From Novosphingobium piscinae (GTDB lineage: Bacteria; Pseudomonadota; Alphaproteobacteria; Sphingomonadales; Sphingomonadaceae), in contig NZ_JACLAX010000001.1 in the NCBI RefSeq assembly GCF_014230355.1, positions 372,001-436,000 of the forward strand: a stretch of DNA of 64,000 bases, read 5' to 3'. The translations under genes and the position numbers were made by a program. Below the pieces are notes generated by a model. The model ran no database searches. It saw only the letters and a list, made by a program, of their open reading frames with translations, and was not told the DNA's origin. Below are positions 27,518 to 36,089 of this stretch, piece by piece. The first letter of the stretch is position 1. Each line of letters opens with the position of its first letter.

Positions 27518-27994
27518 ATGAAGCATCGAGCACTCGCAGGTTTGGTCCTGGCGGTCGCGATATCGGCCCCCGCGCTGGCACAGGCGGACCGGACCCATTT
27601 CCAGCGGCTTCCCGCCGCAGCTGCAGGCGCGGTCCCCGCAACCCCCGCCCCGCCCTTCAGTTCAGCGGTGCTGGTTGGCGACACACTCTATATCTCCGGC
27701 GCGACAGACGTCGATCCGGCAACGGGCAAGCCGCCGGCTGATCCCAAGGCCGGAGCCAAGCTCCTGCTCGATGGCCTCAAGCGCACAGTCGAGCGTGCGG
27801 GCATGACCATGGACGATCTGGTGTGGGTGCAGGTGTTCGCCACCAACCTTGCCAACTATGCTGCCTTCAACGAGGTCTATCGACCCTACTTTGCCGGACC
27901 GCTGCCGGCCCGCGCTTTCATCGGCGCTGGCAGTCTGCTCAACAATTCGAACTTCGAGATCATGGGCATCGCTCAACGGCGCCGGCGAAACTAG
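27518..27994 (+). CDS. Exported RidA/YjgF-family protein
   Basis: ATG 27518 follows GGAGG and opens a signal peptide (MKHRALAGLVLAVAISAPALA), unusual for a family whose members are mostly cytoplasmic. The ~135-residue mature domain has the RidA fold motifs VLVGDTLYISGATDVDP, KRTVERAGMTMDDLVWVQVF and LPARAFIGAG. At the place of the catalytic Arg in RidA (ARLP), this protein has GSLL, so imine deaminase activity is doubtful. It follows the GGDEF-EAL gene by 106 bases. Function unknown. Confidence 0.85.
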   Translation: MKHRALAGLVLAVAISAPALAQADRTHFQRLPAAAAGAVPATPAPPFSSAVLVGDTLYISGATDVDPATGKPPADPKAGAKLLLDGLKRTVERAGMTMDDLVWVQVFATNLANYAAFNEVYRPYFAGPLPARAFIGAGSLLNNSNFEIMGIAQRRRRN

Positions 27995-28095
27995 AACGCG
28001 CGATGAGGCCTCGCCGGTCACCGGTGGTGCATCCAGACCAAATGGTCCATAGATGGCTGTGAATGACCGTGGGGCTGTGAGACCTTAGAGTGCCG

Positions 28096-28857
28096 ATGGA
28101 CCTCCACTTCGAGTGCACCCAATGCGGCCAGTGCTGTCACGGGTTGAGGCTGACGTTGAGTGTCGACGAGGCGATCGCATGGGCCGATAATGGTCACTGC
28201 GTTGAGGTCTTGACTGAGGCCTTGCCCTATCACCCCGACGACCATGGCGAGACCGCGCAGGCTGGATACGACCGCAGTCGCTCTTTTCCGGCAGTCAGCG
28301 GGGAAATGCCGCTCCGGATCGCCGCGGTCCTGGTCGCATTCCACGAAGGCGCTTGCCCGCATCTGCGACCTGACATGCGTTGCGGCAACTATGCGGCCCG
28401 CCCTCGGATCTGCAGGATCTATCCGCTCGAAAGTCGGCCGTTCATGAACGTGTCGCCCGAACGAAGGCTTTGCCCGCCCGAAGCCTGGGCGCCGAGCAAC
28501 CCCTGCCTCATGCGAGGCGATCACATCGCAGACCCGGCCTTGGCCGAAATCGTCGCTGACCACAGGCGCACGTTGATGGACGACGTACCGGTGGTGGCAT
28601 CAGCCTGTGCAGCGCTGAACATCTCGACGGCCGCATTCGCGAACGAGGGTTTCGCGGTGCATCAGCCCGATGGGCGATACCTATCAGCAGAGCTCAAGCG
28701 CGCCAAAAGCGCTCAGAGCGGTGGACCAACGCCGCAGCCGTGGACCGTCGTGACGAACCGCGAAAGCACGAGGTCATTGCTGGTAGAGGCGGGCTGCATC
28801 GCGTCAACCACTCGCCGCGGCCCAAGCTATCTCGGGTCGTTTGCGGATGACGTTTGA
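28096..28857 (+). CDS. YkgJ-family cysteine cluster protein
   Basis: The ~253-residue protein starts with the metal-binding signature CTQCGQCC and has further Cys in CPHL, MRCGNY and RICRIYP, the usual YkgJ pattern that probably binds an iron-sulfur cluster or zinc. The role of the family is unknown. A GTG two codons upstream (28090) is an alternative start; neither has a strong ribosome site. The C-terminal ~90 residues show no recognised domain. Confidence 0.82.
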   Translation: MDLHFECTQCGQCCHGLRLTLSVDEAIAWADNGHCVEVLTEALPYHPDDHGETAQAGYDRSRSFPAVSGEMPLRIAAVLVAFHEGACPHLRPDMRCGNYAARPRICRIYPLESRPFMNVSPERRLCPPEAWAPSNPCLMRGDHIADPALAEIVADHRRTLMDDVPVVASACAALNISTAAFANEGFAVHQPDGRYLSAELKRAKSAQSGGPTPQPWTVVTNRESTRSLLVEAGCIASTTRRGPSYLGSFADDV

Positions 28858-28918
28858 GCTGTCCGCGAAGTAGGCTCCCGGGGGGCGGATAGAAGTCAGG
28901 CGACCTTGGCGCTGGCTG

Positions 28919-29767
28919 CTAGCCTTGCTTGAGGCGCGCGATGAGCGAATCGTCCAGCTGCCTGATCCGGACATTCCGGAACATCACTTCCGCTGCCTCG
29001 AATTCGAGAGCGATCCGGCCCCCGGTCAACGGCCTGACCTCGTCCGCAGCGCCATGACTGTTGATCATCGAGAACACGGTCAGGACGATCCGGCCATTGA
29101 CGAGGTGTGCCGCTTGGTCGCCGATCGCATAGAGATCCAGCGTGTTCCACCCGGTCAGGTTCTCGTAGTTCCCGGAATGACGGAACCATTGCCGGGCTAT
29201 GCCGCCAGCAACCTGTGGCTGGTCATAGGTCGTGGGCAAGGCCGGTATCCAGTTGGGCCACAGCGGCGTCCCGCCAAGCAGAGGTCCCGGAAGTCCCCTG
29301 GTATTGACCATGATTGCGTCGCCGACGTCACCCTCTTCAACCTGGAACTCGACACAATCGGGGAAAAGGCGGTCCCGCTCCGGACCCATGTGATACAGGA
29401 TACCGCTGTTCCGTCGTTGGAGACTGCGCGGCGAGTAACGTTCCTCGCCCCACTTGAAGTCTAGCCTCAAGTGATAGTTGCTCCACTCCTTGGTGGTCGC
29501 AATGTGCCCCATGGTAGATTTCTGTGCGCGGTCAAAGCGGGGGCCGAGGAAGTGCAGAATGCCCTGCTCAATCGAAACGACGCGATGCACGTCGCGGTCG
29601 CCGACCTTGTCGTGGTAGAATGTCCACCCCTCAAGGTCCCGACCGTTGAACAGCGACTGCCACTCCCCAGCAGAGCGACCTGGCGGCTCGGCAAGGAGGC
29701 GAAGCGGCAGCATGCTCGACATGCCTGCCAACCCAAAAGCCTTCATGGCTGAGCGTCTGTCGAGCAT
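28919..29767 (-). CDS. DUF1080 (3-keto-disaccharide hydrolase-like) exported protein
   Basis: ATG 29767 follows GGAGAGGAC. The N terminus DRRSAMKAFGLAGMSSML resembles a Tat signal. The rest (SLFNGRDLEGWTFYHD at the start, NSGILYHMGPE, FRNVRIRQLDD at the end) is a DUF1080 jelly-roll domain, a family of concanavalin-like folds linked to glycan hydrolysis. It should be periplasmic. A 5-bp-arm repeat (TAGAA, 29782-29786; TTCTA, 29793-29797) lies just upstream. The gene stands alone next to a transposase remnant. Confidence 0.82.
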   Translation of the reverse strand: MLDRRSAMKAFGLAGMSSMLPLRLLAEPPGRSAGEWQSLFNGRDLEGWTFYHDKVGDRDVHRVVSIEQGILHFLGPRFDRAQKSTMGHIATTKEWSNYHLRLDFKWGEERYSPRSLQRRNSGILYHMGPERDRLFPDCVEFQVEEGDVGDAIMVNTRGLPGPLLGGTPLWPNWIPALPTTYDQPQVAGGIARQWFRHSGNYENLTGWNTLDLYAIGDQAAHLVNGRIVLTVFSMINSHGAADEVRPLTGGRIALEFEAAEVMFRNVRIRQLDDSLIARLKQG

Positions 29768-29952
29768 GTCCTCTCCATTATTAGAACGGATATTCTACAT
29801 AATTTGTTCAAGCATGTCGAGCGCTCCGCCAAACCAAACCCGTTCCTCTGGAGTACACAAGGGCCCCCGTGTGTCGGTTCACTTCGAGCGCCGAAGCGCC
29901 CCAATGAGGGGGACTGGCCAAATCCCACCATCAGAGAGCCAAGTTCGACAAC

Positions 29953-30108
29953 CGTGCCGCGCTTGACCAACGCCCCCAGCCTGTGCGCCGAGCAGCCGGT
30001 GATGGCGGCGATGACTGTACTCGCTGCCCCGTGAAAGGGATGCTCGCCGGATTGGTCCAGCACCAGGCGAACAGCACGCTCAGGAACATCTGGTGCTGAC
30101 CAGTCCAT
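29953..30108 (-). pseudogene. IS3-family transposase OrfA remnant
   Basis: In the 579-base gap 29768-30346, the leftward frame reads PDVPERAVRLVLDQSGEH followed by AAITGCSAHRLGALVKRG. This is recognisable as the helix-turn-helix part of the IS3-family OrfA whose usual form is PEVRERAVRLV...GCTAETL. Only about 50 residues remain, the WAA...SIAAKIGC core is altered, and no OrfB or terminal repeats are seen. It is a dead fragment marking a past insertion. The rest of the gap holds nothing I can name. Confidence 0.65.
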
Positions 30109-30346
30109 CGTCTTGCCCGTCCTGGACCAGAGCACTCCGAAGTCAGGGCATCCCGCCATGCCGGTGCGGTTCAAGTCGGTGATTCAGGCGCACCACCTTG
30201 AGGGTCCCGCATCGGCGCCGATCCGCGCGCCACGCAGTGGCTGACGGCGGGCTCGCACCCACTTCCGGCCGCGAGCGCGGCTAGTGTGCGGTCTCAGAAC
30301 TGGTATCGGTTCCGCCGCGACCGGCCTTGTTTGTCACGGCGTTCGA

Positions 30347-30748
30347 TCAGCTTTCGGGAGGCGGCGCCAGGCGCTTGACGTCAGCTGTGGTGATCGGTGT
30401 GGAGTAGGCATTACCGAAATGGGTCCGCACATAGTTGGCAACATCGGCCGTCTGCTCCGCCGTCAGCAGTTCGGCGAAGGCTGGCATGCCGGCGCGGCCA
30501 CGCAGGATGCGGGTGAGGACATAGTCCGGATCGCCTAGCCGCGGATTGGCGGCCAAAGCGGGGGCGGCACCCGGGCCGGTGCCGCCTTGGGCCTCAGCCA
30601 TGTGGCAGGCCTGGCAGATCTCGCGATAGGTCTGCTCCCCGCTCGTGGTGGCGGCACCCGGGCTACCGTTGCTGGTGGTGTCGCCCAGCGACTGGGCGGC
30701 GGCGGCCCCGGCCGTGGCCAGCAACACAAAAGCCAGCGCGCGCCTCAC
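30347..30748 (-). CDS. Exported small cytochrome c, partner of the amine oxidase
   Basis: The likely start is GTG 30748, overlapping the amine oxidase stop as GTGA. The 133-residue protein has a signal peptide (VRRALAFVLLATAGAAAA), a heme c site CQACH (45-49), and an axial Met in GRAGMPAF (M88). It carries one electron in the periplasm. Tight coupling to the Tat-exported flavin amine oxidase suggests it is that enzyme's electron acceptor, as CycN is for nicotine oxidoreductase NicA2. Confidence 0.88.
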   Translation of the reverse strand: MRRALAFVLLATAGAAAAQSLGDTTSNGSPGAATTSGEQTYREICQACHMAEAQGGTGPGAAPALAANPRLGDPDYVLTRILRGRAGMPAFAELLTAEQTADVANYVRTHFGNAYSTPITTADVKRLAPPPES

Positions 30749-32331
30749 GCTGCCAGGGCTCGCTGGTGCAGCCGCGTGATGGCGTCGATCGCAGACAGCA
30801 GGGAAGCCTCCATCCACGCCCCGATGTAGGAGCAGTGCTCCCCTGCCAGGACAATGCGGCCATCGACCGAAACCAGGTTCTGGTAGTGCTCGCGGCGCAG
30901 GTCCTCGCTCCAGGTCGAGGCGCAGGACGTGATCCATGGCAACTTGGTCCAGGCAACCGCCACGCCATTGGAAAACTCCTGGCGGTACTGCTTGTGGAAC
31001 ACGGATCCCTGCTTGAGGGCAGTTTCGATCCGCTGGGCCGGAGTCATCGCGGCAAAGGTGTAGGCGTTGGCGCCACCAGCATAGGCGCCCAGCAGAACGG
31101 CCGGGCCTGGCTTGAAGAAACCGGTGCTGGGGTAACCCACCTCGCCAATCGGTTGGGTGGTGAAGCTGTGACCGCCAAAGATGGCCTCGTCCTGTTCCCA
31201 GAAGCGGCGCTTCATCTCCAGGCCGACCTTGCACGATGAATGATAGGGCAGGCTCTTGATCGCCGCCTGCTTGGGCGCGGAGACCTGCACCTCGATCTGG
31301 CTGAGCAGCGGCAGCGGGATGGTGCAGACGCAGTAGCTGGCCTTGGCAACACTGGCCTTGCCGGTCACCGTATCCACGTAATCCACCGTGACCCCGGCAT
31401 CGTCCTGGGCAATCTTGGTGACCCGCGCGTTCAGACGGATCAAGCCGGCCAGCTTGCGGGCGAAGGCTTTGCCGATCATGTCGACCCCGCCCACCGGCTG
31501 GAACATGGTCTGCTGCATGGTCCGGCTGAAGAAGCCGCTGACCGTGCCCCAGACCCTGGGATCGAGCGTATCGGACAGGCTGGCGATCTGGGACGGGGTC
31601 GGGGCGCCGTTGACCCCGCCTCCCGGCGGCCGGTCGTAGCCCCGCTGCGCCGAGGTTTGCAGGCTGGTGGTATAGGCCATGTTCTTGTCAAGCAGGCCCC
31701 ACCCGCGCATGGCTTCGAGCAACCGTGCCTTGTCCTCGGCCGTCACGGTATCGTCGAGGGCTCCCTTGTTGACAGCCTTGGCGAGCAGTTCGGCAACGTG
31801 GCCCTTGTAGTCCACGCCCACCTCGGCGATGCGTTGCGGCACTCCGCCATAGGCCTTGTCGCTGTGGATGTAGCCGTTGAGGTTGATCTGGACGAAGGGC
31901 TCAAGCGCAACGCCAAGCTCGGAGCAGTAATGCAGCAGGGCCTGATGATGGAACGGAATGCGCCAGGGTCCGGGATTCAGGTAGTTGCCGGGGGCAAACT
32001 GGACCTTCTGGACCGTTCCGTCGGTTTCCTTGATCACATCCCCGCCGCGCACGGTGTAGTTGCGACCGCCCGGGCGATCCTGGAACTCCAGGATCTGCAC
32101 CTTGTATCCCGCCTTCTGCAGCTCAAGCGCCGCAACCATGCCGGCCAGACCCGAACCGAGCACCACAACCGACGCTCCGGGACGCGCACCCGACAGTTTC
32201 GGCGGCCCGGCGAACTGGGTCGGCGCCGCGTGCCCAAGGGCTGTCATGGCCTGGTACAGGGCGACGGCTCCGCCAGCCTTGCCAATAGCGGTCAACAGCT
32301 CACGCCGGCTCGGCTGCTCAAACTCGATCAT
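30745..32331 (-). CDS. Tat-exported flavin monoamine oxidase family protein
   Basis: ATG 32331 follows a GGGGAC site. Residues 8-13 (SRRELL) and the following hydrophobic stretch form a Tat signal, so it is exported folded with FAD. The dinucleotide motif VVVLGSGLAGMVAALE is at 56-70, and GGRNYTVRGGD and GEHCSYIGAWMEASLLSA complete the amine oxidase FAD signature. It oxidises a C-N bond of an amine. The next gene is a cytochrome c with overlapping start, so it may act as a dehydrogenase rather than an oxidase. Its substrate is unknown. Confidence 0.9.
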   Translation of the reverse strand: MIEFEQPSRRELLTAIGKAGGAVALYQAMTALGHAAPTQFAGPPKLSGARPGASVVVLGSGLAGMVAALELQKAGYKVQILEFQDRPGGRNYTVRGGDVIKETDGTVQKVQFAPGNYLNPGPWRIPFHHQALLHYCSELGVALEPFVQINLNGYIHSDKAYGGVPQRIAEVGVDYKGHVAELLAKAVNKGALDDTVTAEDKARLLEAMRGWGLLDKNMAYTTSLQTSAQRGYDRPPGGGVNGAPTPSQIASLSDTLDPRVWGTVSGFFSRTMQQTMFQPVGGVDMIGKAFARKLAGLIRLNARVTKIAQDDAGVTVDYVDTVTGKASVAKASYCVCTIPLPLLSQIEVQVSAPKQAAIKSLPYHSSCKVGLEMKRRFWEQDEAIFGGHSFTTQPIGEVGYPSTGFFKPGPAVLLGAYAGGANAYTFAAMTPAQRIETALKQGSVFHKQYRQEFSNGVAVAWTKLPWITSCASTWSEDLRREHYQNLVSVDGRIVLAGEHCSYIGAWMEASLLSAIDAITRLHQRALAA

Positions 32332-32568
32332 GGTAACGTCCCCTGGGAGCTTAGTTGCCCAAGACAGCGGTGAGAGAGACCATGGGGTTTGACCATGCCG
32401 CATTTTGCGTATTCAGCGGCAGGCTGCCCATCAGGGAGGGGATCTGATCCCTCGATCAAGGGCGGCACGCTCACCACCCCATCCCGGCCAGTCGGCGAGA
32501 TCCTGAGCAGCAGCCCCGTGCCGTTGACAGGTCAGTCCTGGGCAGATGTCGGCAGGGCCCTGGCGGTC

Positions 32569-32880
32569 TCAGACGCAGTGCTGCTCGCACAGGTCGCACA
32601 GCGCGTGGATCGTGCCGCGCACGATCGGATCGCTCAGGCTGTAGAACCGGGTCTGGGCCTCGCCGCGGATCGAGACCACGCCCTCGTCGCGCAGCAGGGC
32701 CAGATGCTGAGACACCGCGGATTGGGACAGGCCGGTGAGCCCGACCAGCTCGGTCACCGAGACCTCGCCCTCATCCATGCGGCACAGCATCAGCAGCCGC
32801 TCGGGGTGGCTCATCAACCTGAGGCGGCCGGCCATGCGGGTGGCGTTGACCTTCAGTTCGGCAAGATCGGTAGGCTTCAT
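32569..32880 (-). CDS. ArsR-family regulator, SqrR/BigR-like
   Basis: The 103-residue winged-helix protein (SVTELVGLTGLSQSAVSQHLALLRDEGVVSIRGEAQTRFYSL) has Cys at 33, 95, 98 and 102. C33 and C98 sit about 65 residues apart, as do the two redox cysteines of the persulfide sensors SqrR and BigR. It lies at the end of a rhodanese-MFP-RND operon and opposite a sulfide:quinone oxidoreductase. It probably represses both units until reactive sulfur forms a bridge between the cysteines. Its start overlaps the RND stop by four bases. Confidence 0.88.
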   Translation of the reverse strand: MKPTDLAELKVNATRMAGRLRLMSHPERLLMLCRMDEGEVSVTELVGLTGLSQSAVSQHLALLRDEGVVSIRGEAQTRFYSLSDPIVRGTIHALCDLCEQHCV

Positions 32881-35800
32881 GGCTGGATATCCGTCAACGT
32901 TCGGCCATCATCGCGCAGCACGACATAGATCGCCGGGATCACCAATACGGTAAGCAGGGTCGATGAGGCCAGTCCGAACAGCAGCGAGATGGCCAGCCCC
33001 TGGAAAATCGGATCGGTGAGGATCACCGCAGCGCCGATCATCGCTGCCACGGCCGTCAGCACGATCGGCTTGAAGCGGATCATCCCGGCCTCCAGCAGGG
33101 TCTCGCGCAGGCTCTTCTCGGCGCAGCGGGTGTGGCGGATGAAGTCGACCAGCAGGATCGAGTTGCGCACGATGATGCCGGCCAGCGCGATGAACCCGAT
33201 CATCGAGGTGGCGGTGAAAGGCGCGCGGAACAACAGGTGGCCCAACACGATCCCCACGAGGGTGAGCGGCACCGGGGTGAGGATCACCAGCGGCAGGGTG
33301 AAGCTGCGGAACTGGCCGACCACCAGCACATAGATCCCGAGCAGCGCGACCATGAAGGCCCCGCCCATGTCGCGGAAGGTCACCCAGGTGATCTCCCATT
33401 CGCCATCCCACAAGACCGATGCCCTGCTTTCGTCATCGGGCTGGCCATGGAGGATCACCGCCGGTTTCTCCAGCCCGTGTGCCGTCCAGTCGAACCTCTC
33501 AATAGCGGCGTCGACCGCCAGCATGCCGTAGATCGGCGCTTCGTAGCGGCCGGCCAGCTCGGCGCTCACCATGGTGGCACCGCGTCCGTCGCGCCGGAAG
33601 ATCGCCGGGGCGCCCGGGGTGATCGACGCGGAGACCAGTGCTCCCAGCGGGATCAAAGTGCCTCCCGGCGTGGCCGCAACGGGCGTCGCCGCGAGCGCCG
33701 CGGACCACCTGCGCTGCGACTGGTCGAGCGCCACTTCGATCGGCAACGGATCACGCTCGCCCTCGCGCGGAGCATAGCCGACCACCTGGGTGCCGAGCAG
33801 TGCACCGATCGAATCGAACAGCTGCCTTTCCGAAAGGCCGTAATGGTCGAGCTTCGCCCGGTCCGGGATCAGCCGCAACGTGGGCCTGGGCTGGCCGAAG
33901 CTGGTATCGACGTCGACAATGTAGGGGATCGAACGGAAAATCGCTTCGAGCTGGGTGGCGGTCTTCTGCCGGGTCATCTCGTCCGGGCCATAGATCTCGG
34001 CCAGCAGGGTGGCGAGGACCGGCGGCCCAGGCGGGGTCTCGACCACCTTGAGCGATCCGCCCGCAGGCAGCGACACCGCTCTCAGCCGGTCGCGCAGGGC
34101 GACGGCGATCTCGTGGCTCGATCGCGAGCGGTCCTCCTTGGGCAATAAGGCGACCATCAGGTCGCCCATCTCGGGCTGGCTCCTCAGGAAGTAGTGGCGC
34201 ACGAGCCCGTTGAAATTGAACGGGGCGGAGGTGCCGGCATAGGCCTCCATCGACACCACCTCGGGCACTGTGCGCGCCAACGCGGCGGCCTGTTCGAGCA
34301 CGCGGCCGGTGGTCTCGAGGCTGGTGCCTTCGGGCAGGTCGGCGACAAGCTGGACCTCGCTCTTGTTGTCGAACGGCAGCAGCTTCACCGTCACCGCCTT
34401 GAAGTAGAACATCGAGCAGGCCACCAGCGTGGCCACACCCACGCCGATCAGGAAGCGTCTGGCGCTTTGCCGGGTGGCGATCACCCGGGCGGCATAACGG
34501 CGATAGAACGCCCCCAGCTTGCCGCCGTGGGCGTCCTCGTGGCCATCGGCCAGGGCCTCGCGGGCGAAGCGGACCATCAGCCAGGGGGCGATGATCACCG
34601 CGACGAAGAACGAGAAGATCATCGCCGCCGAGGCGTTGATCGGGATCGGCGCCATGTAGGGCCCCATCAGCCCGGAAACGAACAGCATCGGCAGCAGCGC
34701 CGCGACCACGGTCAGGGTGGCAATCACCGTGGGATTGCCGACCTCCGCGACCGCATCCACCGCCGCGTCGATCCGGCTGCGACCGTCTCGCATGGCCCAG
34801 TGACGGGCGATGTTCTCGATCATGACAATCGCATCGTCGACCAGGATGCCGATCGAGAAGATCAGCGCGAACAGGCTGACCCGGTTGATGGTGAAGCCCA
34901 TCACGTTCGCGGCGAACATCGTCAGCATGATCGTGGTCGGAATGACGATCGCGGTTACCCCCGCCTCACGCCAGCCGATCGCGAAGCCGATCAGCAGCAC
35001 GATCGAAACCGTCGCCAGCGCGAGGTGGAAGATCAGCTCGTTGGCCTTCTCGTTCGCGCTCGCCCCATAATTGCGGGTCACGGCCACATCGACCCCGGCC
35101 GGGATCAGCGTGCCCTTCAGCCGATCGAGCCGCTGCACCACGGCAGCAGACACGGTCACGGCGTTGGCGCCGGCGCGCTTGGCCACGGCAAGACTGACCG
35201 CCGGGGCCATCGACCACTGTCCCCGGCCGTCCCTGGCCCAGCGCCAGGCGCGCGCCTGATCCTGGGTCGGAGACTGCTCGACCCGCGCGACGTCGGCGAG
35301 CAGGACCGGCGCGCCGGTTGCCGACCGCACGGTCAGGGCGGCCAGCTCCCGCGCATCCTTGAGCGTCTGCCCGGCAACCACCAGCGCGGCCTGTCCGCCC
35401 TCGCGCACGGTCCCGGCCGGAAAGGCGCGGTTGGCCTGGCTCACGGCCTCGATCAGATTCCCGAGCGGAACACGATAGAGCGCCAGCTTCGCCGGATCGG
35501 GCACGACGCGCAGCGCCATCCGCTGCCCGCCGGTGATGAAGGTCAGGCCCACATCGTCCACCTTGGCAATCTCGGAGCGCAGCTTGCCCGCCAGTTCGCC
35601 AAGCGCCTGGTCGTTCCATTGCCCCGCCGCGCCCGGTCTGGGCGTCAGTGTCAGCACCACGATCGGCACGTCATTGATCCCGCGCACGGTCACCTGCGGC
35701 GTGGGAATGCCCACCGGGATGCGATTGCGGTTGGCCTCGATCCTCTCGGTGATGCGGATCGCTGCATCCTCGGGGTTCGACCCCACCAGGAAGCGCGCGG

Positions 35801-36089
35801 TGACCATCACGCCGTTGTCCTGCGCCTGGGTGTAGACATGCTCCACCCCGTCGACGCTCTTCACGATCGTCTCCAGCGGCTTGGCCACCAGCTCCACCGC
35901 CTGCGGTGCGGAAAGCCCGGGCGCGGCCACCATGATGTCGACCATGGGAACCTTGATCTGCGGTTCCTCCTCGCGCGGGATCGTGATCGTGGCGATCAGC
36001 CCGACGATCATCGCGGCCAGCAGAAACAGCGGGGTGAGCGGCGACTGGATGGTCGCGCGGGTCAGCCGGCCCGAGATGCCGAGGTTCAT
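32877..36089 (-). CDS. RND efflux transporter permease subunit (sulfide-linked cluster)
   Basis: The 1070-residue RND permease has the full architecture, TM4 VDDAIVMIEN with both canonical Asp, and the TM10 position VRNSILLVDF. It overlaps both the adaptor upstream and the ArsR gene downstream as ATGA. Its operon carries a rhodanese and a SqrR-like regulator. The exported compound could therefore be a reactive sulfur species or thiol-related toxin, by inference. No outer membrane duct is in this operon; a TolC-family gene lies in the divergent one. Confidence 0.93.
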   Translation of the reverse strand: MNLGISGRLTRATIQSPLTPLFLLAAMIVGLIATITIPREEEPQIKVPMVDIMVAAPGLSAPQAVELVAKPLETIVKSVDGVEHVYTQAQDNGVMVTARFLVGSNPEDAAIRITERIEANRNRIPVGIPTPQVTVRGINDVPIVVLTLTPRPGAAGQWNDQALGELAGKLRSEIAKVDDVGLTFITGGQRMALRVVPDPAKLALYRVPLGNLIEAVSQANRAFPAGTVREGGQAALVVAGQTLKDARELAALTVRSATGAPVLLADVARVEQSPTQDQARAWRWARDGRGQWSMAPAVSLAVAKRAGANAVTVSAAVVQRLDRLKGTLIPAGVDVAVTRNYGASANEKANELIFHLALATVSIVLLIGFAIGWREAGVTAIVIPTTIMLTMFAANVMGFTINRVSLFALIFSIGILVDDAIVMIENIARHWAMRDGRSRIDAAVDAVAEVGNPTVIATLTVVAALLPMLFVSGLMGPYMAPIPINASAAMIFSFFVAVIIAPWLMVRFAREALADGHEDAHGGKLGAFYRRYAARVIATRQSARRFLIGVGVATLVACSMFYFKAVTVKLLPFDNKSEVQLVADLPEGTSLETTGRVLEQAAALARTVPEVVSMEAYAGTSAPFNFNGLVRHYFLRSQPEMGDLMVALLPKEDRSRSSHEIAVALRDRLRAVSLPAGGSLKVVETPPGPPVLATLLAEIYGPDEMTRQKTATQLEAIFRSIPYIVDVDTSFGQPRPTLRLIPDRAKLDHYGLSERQLFDSIGALLGTQVVGYAPREGERDPLPIEVALDQSQRRWSAALAATPVAATPGGTLIPLGALVSASITPGAPAIFRRDGRGATMVSAELAGRYEAPIYGMLAVDAAIERFDWTAHGLEKPAVILHGQPDDESRASVLWDGEWEITWVTFRDMGGAFMVALLGIYVLVVGQFRSFTLPLVILTPVPLTLVGIVLGHLLFRAPFTATSMIGFIALAGIIVRNSILLVDFIRHTRCAEKSLRETLLEAGMIRFKPIVLTAVAAMIGAAVILTDPIFQGLAISLLFGLASSTLLTVLVIPAIYVVLRDDGRTLTDIQP

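Noticed and set aside
31240..32373. A 377-codon + strand frame opposite the amine oxidase
   Set aside because: No domain is seen, and the leftward gene has a Tat signal and FAD motifs.
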